A DNA stretch of 64,000 nucleotides from Thermoanaerobaculia bacterium (GTDB taxonomy: Bacteria; Acidobacteriota; Thermoanaerobaculia; Multivoradales; Multivoraceae), in the NCBI GenBank assembly GCA_022822365.1, contig JAJEBV010000031.1, forward strand, positions 1 through 64,000. Reading direction: 5' to 3'. Below the pieces are notes generated by a model. That model did no database searches and had not been told where the DNA came from. It saw only the letters and a program-made list of their open reading frames with translations. The position numbers were made by a program, and so were the translations under genes. Of this stretch, positions 26,249 to 34,708 are shown piece by piece (the stretch's first letter is position 1; every line of letters starts with the position of its first letter).

Positions 26249-27007
26249 ATGGCCGCGACAGAGTTCAGGATCTGGCGACAGGACGGCGCCGAAGGCGAGG
26301 GCGGCTACCGGGACTACACGACGGACGTCACCGAGGGCATGGTCGTCCTCGACGCGGTCCACCAGATCCAGGCGGAGTCGGCGAACGATCTCGCCGTGCG
26401 CTGGAACTGCAAGGCCGGCAAGTGCGGGTCGTGCTCGGCGGAGGTGAACGGCAATCCGCGCCTCATGTGCATGACGCGGATGAGCGACCTGCCGACGGAC
26501 CGCCCGGTGACCGTCGAACCGATGCGCGCGTTCCCGGTGATCCGGGACCTCGTCTGCGACGTGTCCTGGAACTACGAGGTGAAGAAGAAGATCGCGCCCT
26601 TCGAGCCGCGGCCGCCCGATGCCGAGGACGGCACCTGGCGCATCGCCCAGGAGGACGTCGAGCGGGTCCAGGAGTTCCGCAAGTGCATCGAGTGCTTCCT
26701 GTGCCAGGACGTCTGCCACGTGCTGCGGGACCACCATCTGCACGACGAGTTCGTCGGCCCGCGCTTCTTCGTCTACAACGCGGCGCTGGAGATGCACCCC
26801 CTCGACACGAGGGACCGCCTCGCCTCGCTCAAGCAGGACGAGGGGATCGGCTACTGCAACATCACGAAGTGCTGCACGAAGGTCTGCCCCGAGCACATCA
26901 CGATCACCGACAACGCGATCATCCCGCTCAAGGAGCGCGTCGTGTCGGAGTTCTACGACCCGCTGAAGAGACTCTTCCGCGTGTTCTCGGGCGGTTCCCG
27001 GGCGTAG
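26249..27007 (+). CDS. sdhB: Succinate dehydrogenase/fumarate reductase iron-sulfur subunit
   Basis: A 252-residue electron-transfer subunit of complex II. The N-terminal plant-ferredoxin-like domain has WNCKAGKCGSCSAEVNG for the [2Fe-2S] cluster. The C-terminal domain has CIECFLCQDVC and CNITKCCTKVCPEHI for the [4Fe-4S] and [3Fe-4S] clusters. It passes electrons from the flavin to the quinone site in the anchor. Third gene of the operon. The stop is followed by a 12-base palindrome shared with the convergent TPR gene end. Confidence 0.96.
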   Translation: MAATEFRIWRQDGAEGEGGYRDYTTDVTEGMVVLDAVHQIQAESANDLAVRWNCKAGKCGSCSAEVNGNPRLMCMTRMSDLPTDRPVTVEPMRAFPVIRDLVCDVSWNYEVKKKIAPFEPRPPDAEDGTWRIAQEDVERVQEFRKCIECFLCQDVCHVLRDHHLHDEFVGPRFFVYNAALEMHPLDTRDRLASLKQDEGIGYCNITKCCTKVCPEHITITDNAIIPLKERVVSEFYDPLKRLFRVFSGGSRA

Positions 27008-27013
27008 CCGCCC

Positions 27014-27025
27014 GGCCGCGCGGCC
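27014..27025. terminator. Palindrome at a convergent gene junction
   Basis: GGCCGCGCGGCC is a perfect 12-base palindrome six bases after the sdhB stop. Its last base is the first base of the minus-strand TPR gene stop (CTA at 27025-27027). Confidence 0.35.
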
Positions 27026-28356
27026 TACAAGCCTTCGAGGGCCGCGCGCGCCACGTCGGCGAACTCGCCCTCGGGATCCAGCTCCAGGGACTTGCTCAGG
27101 TGCTCGCGGGCGGCGTCCGTGTTGCTCGCGTTCACCGCGAGAATCCCGAGTTCGTAGTGGGCCCTCGCCAGGTCTTCCGCGTCCTCGTCGTCCGGCGCCG
27201 ATTCCAGGTACTTCGTCAGGTGTACCCTGGCCGGGCCGGAATCCGCGCTGCGGCGGTAGATCACGCCGAGCCGGAAATGGGCGCGCGGGTGGTTGTCGTC
27301 CCAGGCGATAAGCGACTGGTCGTAGAGCTTCGCGTTGCCGAAGGCCTCCTGGTCGAAGAGCTGCTCGGCCTGGAACTGCACCTGCCTGCCGGCCGTGGGG
27401 TTGACCTCGATCCACGCCTTGCCCGCTTCGATCGAGTCGTCGAGACGGCCGAGCGAGGCGAAGGAGAAGTACTTCATGCGCAGCGCTTCCTGGTTGCGCG
27501 GGTCGATCTCCAGGGTGCGGTCGAGCTCCACGAGGGCTTCGTCGTACTGGCCGTCGTTGAAGTAGATCGTGCCTATGTTCCGGTAGGCCTGGTGGAGCCT
27601 CGGATTGAGCGATGCCGCTTCGCGGAAGAGCTCGATGGCGCCTTCGTCGTCGCCGGCGCGGACCGCCTGAACGCCCTGCGAGAAGATGCCGGGGGCGAGT
27701 TCGGCGCCCATGCCGGCCTCGATCGCGAGTTGCTTCGCGTCCTCGGCGCGAGGATCGCCGGCAGCCGCGAAGATGTCGAAGAACATGGTGGCGAAGTCGG
27801 GCGGTATCGGCTCCATCTCGACATATCTGCTCGCGGGTTCGAGCGCGTCGTCGAGTCTCCCCAGGTTGTGCAGGATGGCCGCGATCGTCCGATGCGCCGC
27901 GGCGATCGTCGGGTCGATCTCTACCGCCTGCTCGAACAGGGGCAGGGCCCCGGCCGCGTCGCCCGCCTGGATCTTGCCGATGCCCTCGTTGAACGCGTCG
28001 ACCGCCTGCTGCTTGCGGGCCGTCTCCTCGTCCCAAAGCTGAGCCCGAAGCGATCGGTCCCGGCCCCCGTCGAGGATCTCCACCTCCAGCTCACGGTCCG
28101 GATAGCCCTCCTTCTGCAACAGCAGCCTGTAGGGCGCTTCCGCAGGCGCCAGGCGGATCCGCAGGCGGCCGTTCTTGCGGGTGGCCTCCTGCACGACGAT
28201 CTCGCCCGTGGGGGCAAACACGGTCACGTTCACCGGGCCCAGCTCGGCGTCGTTCATGTCGACGACCTGCAGTTCGAGTTGGCTGCGTTGGGCCAACGCC
28301 GCCGAGGCGACCAGGAGCATGGCCAGGGGGAGAACGCTACGGCTGAATCTGTGCAT
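27025..28356 (-). CDS. Exported TPR-repeat protein
   Basis: A 443-residue exported protein with a signal peptide (1-22, ending SAALA). Residues 25-110 look like a small beta domain of the carboxypeptidase-regulatory type (QVVDMNDAELGPVNVTVFAP, ATRKNGRLRIRL). The rest is a series of tetratricopeptide repeats, for example AFNEGIGKIQAGDAAGALPL, AYRNIGTIYFNDGQYDEAL and AHYELGILAVNASNTDAARE. TPR arrays mediate protein contacts, so this is probably a periplasmic scaffold. No functional partner is evident; the sdh operon is convergent and a nitroreductase gene is divergent. Confidence 0.82.
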   Translation of the reverse strand: MHRFSRSVLPLAMLLVASAALAQRSQLELQVVDMNDAELGPVNVTVFAPTGEIVVQEATRKNGRLRIRLAPAEAPYRLLLQKEGYPDRELEVEILDGGRDRSLRAQLWDEETARKQQAVDAFNEGIGKIQAGDAAGALPLFEQAVEIDPTIAAAHRTIAAILHNLGRLDDALEPASRYVEMEPIPPDFATMFFDIFAAAGDPRAEDAKQLAIEAGMGAELAPGIFSQGVQAVRAGDDEGAIELFREAASLNPRLHQAYRNIGTIYFNDGQYDEALVELDRTLEIDPRNQEALRMKYFSFASLGRLDDSIEAGKAWIEVNPTAGRQVQFQAEQLFDQEAFGNAKLYDQSLIAWDDNHPRAHFRLGVIYRRSADSGPARVHLTKYLESAPDDEDAEDLARAHYELGILAVNASNTDAAREHLSKSLELDPEGEFADVARAALEGL

Positions 28357-28478
28357 CGTCGGGTTCCTCTGGGTCGGCGCCGCTCACGCGGGTGGCCGCG
28401 TCACAGTGGGGAGGAGTGGGAAGATCGGCCGATCCTATCGCTTGACGCGGGCTTCGCGGGTGGGGGATCGTACGCTCC

Positions 28479-29159
28479 ATGAACGCCGACGACTTCTTCG
28501 AACTGCTCTCCACCGCGCGTTCCGTGCGGCGCTACAGCCCCGAGCCGATCCCGGACGCGGACCTGGCGAAGATCCTCTACGCGGCGAGCCGGGCGCCGTC
28601 CGGCACGAACCGTCAGCCCTTCCGCTTCATCGTGCTGCGAGACGGCCCTCGGGCGCGACGCGCCCGCCGGCTGCTGGGCGAGTCCTTCCGCCGCGGCTGG
28701 GCGCGCAAGACGGAAGAGGACGGGTGGAACCGAGGTTCGGCCGCGGATCCGGACTCCCCGAAATCGCGGGTGAACCGCGCGATCCAGCACTACGTCGACC
28801 ACTTCGAGCAGATCCCGGCGATCGTCATCGCCTGCTACGTCCGCTACCGGGCGCTGACCCACTCGGAGGGCGCTTCCGTCTTCCCGGCGTGCCAGAACCT
28901 GTTCCTCATGGCGCGGGCGCTGGGCTACGGCGCCTGCTACAGCGGCTGGCACAACGCGGTGGCCGGCGAACTGCGGGAGATCCTGGAGATTCCGGACAAC
29001 GTCGAACTGTCGCTCACGATCACGATCGGCAAGCCCCTGGGACGCCACGGTCCGCTCCGGCGCCGGCCGATCCGCGACACGGTTTTCGACGACGGCTGGG
29101 AGCAGGGGGCGGAGTGGATCAGCGATCCATCCGGCGCCCGCCTGTCGAAGCGTCGTTGA
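28479..29159 (+). CDS. Nitroreductase family protein
   Basis: A 226-residue FMN-dependent oxidoreductase of the nitroreductase fold. The FMN-binding N-terminus reads LLSTARSVRRYSPEPIP, followed by ILYAASRAPSGTNRQPFRF, both diagnostic. The LFLMARALGYGACY segment and the C-terminal IGKPLGRHGPLRRRP match the family. Members reduce nitroaromatics, quinones or enones with NAD(P)H; some are dehalogenases. Its substrate is not predictable. Cytoplasmic. The stop lies four bases from the convergent PQQ-dehydrogenase stop. Confidence 0.9.
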   Translation: MNADDFFELLSTARSVRRYSPEPIPDADLAKILYAASRAPSGTNRQPFRFIVLRDGPRARRARRLLGESFRRGWARKTEEDGWNRGSAADPDSPKSRVNRAIQHYVDHFEQIPAIVIACYVRYRALTHSEGASVFPACQNLFLMARALGYGACYSGWHNAVAGELREILEIPDNVELSLTITIGKPLGRHGPLRRRPIRDTVFDDGWEQGAEWISDPSGARLSKRR

Positions 29160-29162
29160 CTC

Positions 29163-31121
29163 CTACCCGACCGGCAGCGCGTAGGCGACCAGGGAGTGTT
29201 CCTGGCCACGGTCGCCGACGGGCACGACGATGAACTGGCGACCGCCGACGACGTAGGTCATGGGACCGCCGCCCGGGGTATCTGGCAGCTCGGTGCGCCA
29301 GACCTCCTCGCCGGTCGCCTTGTCGAAGGCGTAGAGGAAACCGGTCGACGGCCCGCGGCGCCCCAGGCCGGCGTCCTCGTCCTGGTACGTGCCGCGCACC
29401 CGCTCGCTGGTGACGACGAAGACGAGCGTGGCGGTCGCCATCGGCCAGCCCGGCGTCAGGCCGGCGAGCGGCCAGGCGCCCAGCGGTCCCAGATCGAGAT
29501 CCGCGATCGCCGGATGATCGCGGGGACCGTCGCCGACAGGCGCCTGCCAGACGATCTCGCCCCGGTTCAGGTCGATCGCGGTGAGCCGGCTCCAGGGAGG
29601 CTTGACGAGCGGCAGACCTTCCGGGCCGGCGGGGAAGGTGAAGGCCGGCAGGTAGTCGCGGTCGGAGGGCTGGCGGGCCGTCGGGGGGTTGAGCGCCATC
29701 GTGCCGAGGCGCGTCTGCGACGGGACGAACAGGACGCCGCTGTTCGGATCGACGGCGGCGCCGCCCCAGTTCGCGCCGCCCGCCTGGCCGGGCAACTGGG
29801 CCATCACCCTCCGGCCCTCGCCGGCCAGGGTCGGCGGTGTGAACATCGGGCCGCCGAGAAGCGTCTCGCGGTAGATCTCGCGCGCCTTCGCGTTGAGTTC
29901 CGGCGTGAAGTCGATCAGGTCGCTCTCGCGGACGCCCTGGCGGTCGAAGGGCGGCGGCTTCGTCGGGAAGGGTTGCATGCTCGCGGTCCATTCCCCGGGA
30001 ACCAGGCTCTCGGGGACCTTGCGCTCCTCGATCGGCCACACCGGCTCGCCGGTCTTCCGGTCGAAGACGTAGGTGAAGGCCTGCTTGCTGACCTGGGCCA
30101 CCGCCTCGATCAACTCTCCGTCGACCTCGATGTCGAGCAGGATCGGCGCGCACGGGAAGTCGTAGTCCCACAGGCCGTGCCGGACCGCCTGGAAGTGCCA
30201 CTTCTTCTCGCCGGTCGACGTGTCGATGGCGACCAGGCTCTCGGCGTAGAGGTTGTCGCCGTGCCGGTGGCCGCCGTAGTAGTCGCTGGTCGGCGTGCCG
30301 GTGCCGAAGTAGACCCAGCCCGTCTCGTCGTCGCAACTCATCCACGACCACACGTTCGTGTTGCCCGAGTAGCGCCAGGACTCGTCGTGCCAGGTTTCGG
30401 CGCCGGGTTCGTCGCCCTGGGGCACGGTGTGGAAGGTCCACTTCTTCCGGCCGGTGCGGATGTCGTAGCCGCGGATGTGGCCGGCCGGCATCTCCTGGGT
30501 CAGGGAGAAGTCCATGATCGTCATGCCCATGAGCACGGTGTCGCCACAGACGATGCCGGGCGAGTTCGCGCCGGTCTCGCGCATCTGGTCCGGCCGGCCG
30601 ATATCGCCGCGCATGTCGACCATCCCGGCTTCGCCGAACTCGAGATCGGGCTTGCCTGTCTTCGCGTCCAGCGACACGAGCTGGTGGGTGCCGGTGACCA
30701 GGACGATCCGCTCCATGCCGCGGTGCTCCCAGTACTCGATGCCGCGCTGGGTGAAGCCGCCGTGGGTCGGGATGCCGCGCTCGTAGGCCTTCGGATCGTA
30801 GGTCCAGAGTTCCTCGCCGGTCGCGGGATCGACGGCGCTCACCAGGTTCATGGCCGACACGGCGTAGAGCGTGCCGTTCACCATCAACGGCGTGCCCTTC
30901 AGGTCGCCGGCCAGGGTCTGCGCCTCGACCCGGCTGTCGGGCGTGACCCAGCGCCAGGCGACCTCGAGTTCCGAGACGTTCGAGGCGTCGACCTGAGCCG
31001 CCGGCGAGTACTTCGTGCTGGCGCGGTCGGCGGCGTAGTGGCGCCACTCGATCGTCTCCTGCGCCGCCAGCGCCGCGGTGAAGAAGGTGAGCGAGGCAGC
31101 GAGAAGCGAACGAGCGGGCAT
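29163..31121 (-). CDS. Exported PQQ-dependent dehydrogenase
   Basis: A 652-residue quinoprotein starting at the ATG at 31121. A leader (1-20, ending AALAAQ) precedes an eight-bladed propeller typical of the membrane-type glucose/alcohol dehydrogenase family. Visible motifs are EWRHYAADRASTKYSPAAQV, repeated blade motifs such as ATGEELWTYDPKAYERG and TGRKKWTFHTVPQGDEPGAE, HGLWDYDFPCAPIL and GGANWGGAAVDP. There is no fused cytochrome c domain. It oxidises an alcohol or sugar in the periplasm. The gene follows enoyl-CoA hydratase and DUF1801 genes with gaps of 5 and 11 bases, so it is probably the last gene of that operon. Confidence 0.9.
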   Translation of the reverse strand: MPARSLLAASLTFFTAALAAQETIEWRHYAADRASTKYSPAAQVDASNVSELEVAWRWVTPDSRVEAQTLAGDLKGTPLMVNGTLYAVSAMNLVSAVDPATGEELWTYDPKAYERGIPTHGGFTQRGIEYWEHRGMERIVLVTGTHQLVSLDAKTGKPDLEFGEAGMVDMRGDIGRPDQMRETGANSPGIVCGDTVLMGMTIMDFSLTQEMPAGHIRGYDIRTGRKKWTFHTVPQGDEPGAETWHDESWRYSGNTNVWSWMSCDDETGWVYFGTGTPTSDYYGGHRHGDNLYAESLVAIDTSTGEKKWHFQAVRHGLWDYDFPCAPILLDIEVDGELIEAVAQVSKQAFTYVFDRKTGEPVWPIEERKVPESLVPGEWTASMQPFPTKPPPFDRQGVRESDLIDFTPELNAKAREIYRETLLGGPMFTPPTLAGEGRRVMAQLPGQAGGANWGGAAVDPNSGVLFVPSQTRLGTMALNPPTARQPSDRDYLPAFTFPAGPEGLPLVKPPWSRLTAIDLNRGEIVWQAPVGDGPRDHPAIADLDLGPLGAWPLAGLTPGWPMATATLVFVVTSERVRGTYQDEDAGLGRRGPSTGFLYAFDKATGEEVWRTELPDTPGGGPMTYVVGGRQFIVVPVGDRGQEHSLVAYALPVG

Positions 31122-31126
31122 CCGGA

Positions 31127-31924
31127 TCAGCGTCCCTTGAACTCGGCGGGCCGCTTCTCGAGGAAGGCCATCACGCCTTCGCGGGAGTCCTCGGTGGCGC
31201 CGGCCTCCGCCTGCAGCCTGGCCTCCAGGTCGAGCTGCTGCTCGTAGACGTTCTGCCAGGTCGCCCAGTACGCCTTGCGAATCAGGGCCAGGGAGCGCGG
31301 ACCATTGGCCAGGCGTCGGGCCAGTTCCGTGGCGCCCTCCATCAGGGAATCCCGGTCGTCGTACAGCCGGTTGATCAGGCCCCACTCGAACGCCTTGTCG
31401 GCCGGCAGACGTTCGGCCAGCATCGAGAGTTCGACCGCGCGGCCCCAGCCGATCAGGCGGGGCAGCATGAACGTGGCGCCGCCGTCGGGGACCAGGCCGA
31501 TGCGCGCGAAGGCCTGAAGGAAGAACGCCTGCTTCGAGGCGCAGACCATGTCGCCGATCAGGGCGAAACTCATGCCGACGCCGGCCGCGGCGCCATGGAC
31601 CGCGGTGACGATGGGCATGTCCAGGTCGCGCAGGGAGAGCAGCAGGGGGTGGTAGCTGTTGCGCAGACCCTCGCGAGCGGTGGGTTGGCGACCGTCCTGC
31701 GGCTGGTCGCCCCGCCCCGAGAGGTTGGCGCCGGAACAGAAGGCGCGCCCGGCTCCGGTGAGCAGGAGAGCCCGGACACCGCTCGCGGGATCGCGAATCT
31801 GGAGTACGGCGTCGGTGAGTTCCCCGACCATCCGGGCGTCCGTGGCGTTCAGTACTTCCGGGTGGTTCAGCGTGATCGTGGCGAGATTGCCGTCCCGTTC
31901 GAGCAGGATCCGTTCGTAGTCCAT
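31127..31924 (-). CDS. Enoyl-CoA hydratase/isomerase family protein
   Basis: A 265-residue crotonase-fold enzyme. The oxyanion-hole regions are FCSGANLSG and HGAAAGVGMSFAL, and LVPDGGATFMLPRLIGWGRA is the conserved helix region with the catalytic acid position. ATITLNHPEVLNATD is the usual N-terminal motif. Likely hydrates or isomerises an enoyl-CoA in beta-oxidation or a side pathway. Middle gene of a three-gene minus-strand cluster with DUF1801 and a PQQ dehydrogenase. The pairing of a cytoplasmic crotonase with a periplasmic quinoprotein is unusual and unexplained. Confidence 0.92.
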   Translation of the reverse strand: MDYERILLERDGNLATITLNHPEVLNATDARMVGELTDAVLQIRDPASGVRALLLTGAGRAFCSGANLSGRGDQPQDGRQPTAREGLRNSYHPLLLSLRDLDMPIVTAVHGAAAGVGMSFALIGDMVCASKQAFFLQAFARIGLVPDGGATFMLPRLIGWGRAVELSMLAERLPADKAFEWGLINRLYDDRDSLMEGATELARRLANGPRSLALIRKAYWATWQNVYEQQLDLEARLQAEAGATEDSREGVMAFLEKRPAEFKGR

Positions 31925-31935
31925 TCGCTTTCTCG

Positions 31936-32355
31936 TTACTCGGGGTACATCTCGCGCATCGCGTCGAGAGAACTGCGGATGAGCTGCTCCAGTACGTCCA
32001 TGTCGACATCGGCGAGCTTGTTGACGTAGAGGCAGGACTTGCCCGTGCGGTGCTTGCCGAGCCGCGACAGCAAGTCGTCGTAGTTCGAGAACCCGGGCAT
32101 GACGTAGAGCGTCAGGCTCTGTTTACGCGGCGAGAAGCCAATGCGCGGCCAGTCGCCCTCGCGGCCGCTCGCGTACCTGTAGTGGTAGCTGCCGAAGCCG
32201 ACGATGGAGGTACCCCACATCGTCGGTTCTTCGCCGGTTACTCGCTTCATCATCTCGAGGACGACGAAGCTGTCCTCGCGGCGCCGCTCGTTCTCGACGC
32301 CGGTCAGGAATCCCTCGACGCTGGCGTCGTTCTTCTTCGTCTTCAGTTCGGCCAT
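31936..32355 (-). CDS. DUF1801 domain protein
   Basis: A 139-residue protein starting at the ATG at 32355. The sequence KKNDASVEGFLTGVENERRR, then MWGTSIVGFGSYHYRYASGR, the PRKQSLTLYVMPGF strand and the GKSCLYVNKLADVDMDVLEQ end are typical of the DUF1801/YdhG-like fold. Function unknown; the fold relates to the frataxin-like iron-binding group. Cytoplasmic. It begins the cluster that continues into enoyl-CoA hydratase and is divergent from the TrkA-like gene across an inverted repeat. Confidence 0.85.
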   Translation of the reverse strand: MAELKTKKNDASVEGFLTGVENERRREDSFVVLEMMKRVTGEEPTMWGTSIVGFGSYHYRYASGREGDWPRIGFSPRKQSLTLYVMPGFSNYDDLLSRLGKHRTGKSCLYVNKLADVDMDVLEQLIRSSLDAMREMYPE

Positions 32356-32472
32356 CTCGTTCGGCCCGCCGGCGCGGACGGAAGCGGCAACCGTAGCAGA
32401 CGGCTGGACGGGTTGCGGGGGCCTCGGTGTCATCCGTGCGCTCGATGACTCGCGCACGGAGTGGGTCGCCGG

Positions 32473-32488
32473 TTGCGCGAACGCGCAA
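32473..32488. promoter_or_regulatory. Perfect inverted repeat in a divergent promoter region
   Basis: TTGCGCGAACGCGCAA has 7-bp perfect arms separated by AA. It sits 24 bases before the TrkA-like start and 118 bases before the DUF1801 start, a position fitting a shared operator. Confidence 0.4.
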
Positions 32489-32511
32489 CGCGGTTGGCTT
32501 ATGCTCCACGG

Positions 32512-33885
32512 GTGGTGAGTGAGAACGGTCACTTCTGCGTCATGGGGATCGGCAACGTGGGTTTTCACATCGCCGAGGCCTTCGGCCGGGAGGGGCGGAG
32601 CCTCACGCTGATCGACATCGATCCGGCGCTGATCGAGCGGACCGAGGAAGAACTCGACGCGGCGTTCGTGGTCGGCAACGGCGCCCACCAGGCGGTCCTG
32701 GAGCGGGCGAACGTCGATCAGGCGGAGCTCTTCATCGCCGCGTCTTCCTCGGAGGAGGCGAACCTGGTGGCCTCGGTCATCGCCCGCAACCTCGGCGCCA
32801 AGCGTTGCGTCGTGCGGATCGACACGTCCGAGGACCTGACCGTGTACCGCCGTTCCTACGAACGGCTGTTCGGGGCCGACCTGCTGCTTTCGCCCCAGAG
32901 TCTGGCCACGAACGCGATCCTGAACATCGTCCTGGGCCACCATACGCACGAGGTGGACTACCTGGCGCGCGGCCGGTTCGAGTTGCGGACGATTCAGGTC
33001 CAGACCGGCAGCACGGTGGCGCGTCTCCCGCTCAGCGAAGTGCCGCTGCCCGAGGACGCGCGTATCGTCGGCTACTTCGACGGGGAGCACGAGCTGTCGA
33101 TTCCCGGGCCGGACCTGCGCGCGTCGCCGGGTGATCTGGCCATGGTCCTGTGCCGGACCCAGTCGACCCACGACGTGGAGGAACTCTTCGCGTCACGGAT
33201 CGAGCATCCTCACACCGTCGCCATCGCCGGCGGCAGCCCGGCGGCCGTGGCGATGGTCAAGGCGCTGCGGAACGAGGTCAAGCGGCTCCGCTGGATCGAG
33301 CCTGACCGGCGCCGGGCCGAGTTCCTCGCGCAGTCGTTCCCCGACGTCGAAGTGCTGCACGGCGACCCGATCGATGCCGCGACGATGGAGAGCGAGGGCC
33401 TCGGTCGGGCCGACGTTCTGATCGCTGCCACCAGCCACGACGACAGCAACGTCGTCGCCGGTCTCATCGCGCAGGAACTGGGCGTGGGCCGGGTCGTGGC
33501 GCTGATTCACCACACCACCAGCCGGCTCTGGAAGCGGGTCGGCGAGGTCGAGCTCGTTTCGCCCCACTCGCTGGCGATCGACCACGTTCGCAACTTCGTC
33601 GCCAATGGCTACAAGGCGAATCTCGTCACCCTCGCCGACGGCGCCGTGCAGGTCGTCCAGCGGGTGATCCACGAAGCGAGTCCGGCGGCCGGCGCCACGC
33701 TCGCCGACCTGCAGGCCCCGCGCGGCCTGATCGTGGGCGCGGTCGTGCGCGGCGACCGCGTGTTCATGCCCGAGCGCAGCAACATGCTCCGCCCCGGCGA
33801 CCAGGTCATCCTCTTCGTCCACCGCTCCCAGACCCAGATGGCCCGGCTGCTGTTTCCAGGCAGCGAGAGCGAGGTCGCGAGCTAG
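32512..33885 (+). CDS. trkA: TrkA-like potassium transport regulator with two RCK domains
   Basis: A 457-residue protein with two RCK (NAD-binding plus C-terminal) modules, the architecture of TrkA, the cytoplasmic gating subunit of Trk potassium channels. The first Rossmann motif is MGIGNVGFHIAEAF, with the acidic LIDIDP at strand two. The second module, from about residue 230, has the degenerate VAIAGGSPAAVAMVKAL. TrkA_C-like segments follow each (ELRTIQVQTGSTVARLPLSE and GATLADLQAPRGLIVGAVVR). The start is a GTG at 32512 or the adjacent GTG at 32515. No TrkH gene is in the window. Confidence 0.88.
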   Translation: MVSENGHFCVMGIGNVGFHIAEAFGREGRSLTLIDIDPALIERTEEELDAAFVVGNGAHQAVLERANVDQAELFIAASSSEEANLVASVIARNLGAKRCVVRIDTSEDLTVYRRSYERLFGADLLLSPQSLATNAILNIVLGHHTHEVDYLARGRFELRTIQVQTGSTVARLPLSEVPLPEDARIVGYFDGEHELSIPGPDLRASPGDLAMVLCRTQSTHDVEELFASRIEHPHTVAIAGGSPAAVAMVKALRNEVKRLRWIEPDRRRAEFLAQSFPDVEVLHGDPIDAATMESEGLGRADVLIAATSHDDSNVVAGLIAQELGVGRVVALIHHTTSRLWKRVGEVELVSPHSLAIDHVRNFVANGYKANLVTLADGAVQVVQRVIHEASPAAGATLADLQAPRGLIVGAVVRGDRVFMPERSNMLRPGDQVILFVHRSQTQMARLLFPGSESEVAS

Positions 33886-33933
33886 TTCCAGGGCGCTAAG
33901 CTAGGGCAAAGAACGACAGAGGGAGACATCGCC

Positions 33934-34677
33934 ATGAGAGACGCGCGATCGGTTCGTTCATTGCTGATGACTACGGCGCGGGTGGGGGCGGCCGTGTTGG
34001 TGGCGGTCCTGGTGTCCTTGGCGACGGGGGAGCCCGCGGAGGCTCAGCGGGGAGGCGCTCCGTCGGTCGATCTCGGCGGGGAGTGGATTCTCAACGAGGA
34101 GCTGAGCGACGACCCGCGGCAGGCGATGCGGCGGTTGAGGATCGCGCGCGGAGGCGCTGGTGACGGCGGCTTCAGTGGCCGTGGCGGCAACGTCGGCCGT
34201 GGAGGCGGCGGTCGTGGCGGCGGCGGTGGCGCCGTTGGAGGCGGTGCCGGGGGCGCGGGTCGTGGAGGTGCCGGCGGCGCCGGTGGGGCCGGCGGCCAGG
34301 GTGGGCCCGGTCCTGGCGGGCCCGGCGGCGGTCAGGGAGGTCCGCTCGGGATCGGTCGTGGCGCCAGCGTCGGTGCGGAAGCGCTCAGCATCCGGATGCT
34401 GAACGGTGGCGTTCAGATCGCGGACTCCCGGGGAGTGGCCCTCGTTCTGAAGACGGATCGCGAGTGGTACGAAGTGGGTGAGCGGCGAGAGATTCAGGCC
34501 TTCTGGAAAAAGGCGAAGCTGGTCACCAGGAACCGGGGACGCGGCGAGGCGCTGTTCATCCAGGAGTACAGCATCAACAAGAAAGGGCAGCTTGTCGTCC
34601 TGAACCAGATCCAGTTCGGCGGCGACGGGGGCACCGCTTCCTACAAGCGGTTCTACGACCGCAAGGAGAGCGGCTAG
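33934..34677 (+). CDS. Exported Gly-rich protein of unknown function
   Basis: A 247-residue protein with a long signal peptide (about 1-38, ending AEAQ). The conserved-looking N-terminal bit VDLGGEWILNEELSDDP and the C-terminal 105 residues (ALSIRMLNGGVQIADSRG to FYDRKESG) form a small beta-rich domain that resembles a lipocalin-like repeat. Residues about 74-145 are a low-complexity Gly/Ala/Arg tract with GGAGGAGG-type repeats. The ribosome binding site is a clear AGGGAG. The Gly tract probably acts as a flexible linker. No known family. Confidence 0.72.
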   Translation: MRDARSVRSLLMTTARVGAAVLVAVLVSLATGEPAEAQRGGAPSVDLGGEWILNEELSDDPRQAMRRLRIARGGAGDGGFSGRGGNVGRGGGGRGGGGGAVGGGAGGAGRGGAGGAGGAGGQGGPGPGGPGGGQGGPLGIGRGASVGAEALSIRMLNGGVQIADSRGVALVLKTDREWYEVGERREIQAFWKKAKLVTRNRGRGEALFIQEYSINKKGQLVVLNQIQFGGDGGTASYKRFYDRKESG

Positions 34678-34708
34678 GAGGCTGAGCCGCGACCGTCCCT
34701 GAGCGGCG

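Noticed and set aside
33934..34677. A collagen-like or PE-PGRS-type protein from the Gly-rich tract.
   Set aside because: The tract lacks Gly-x-y periodicity and the flanking domains do not match PE proteins.
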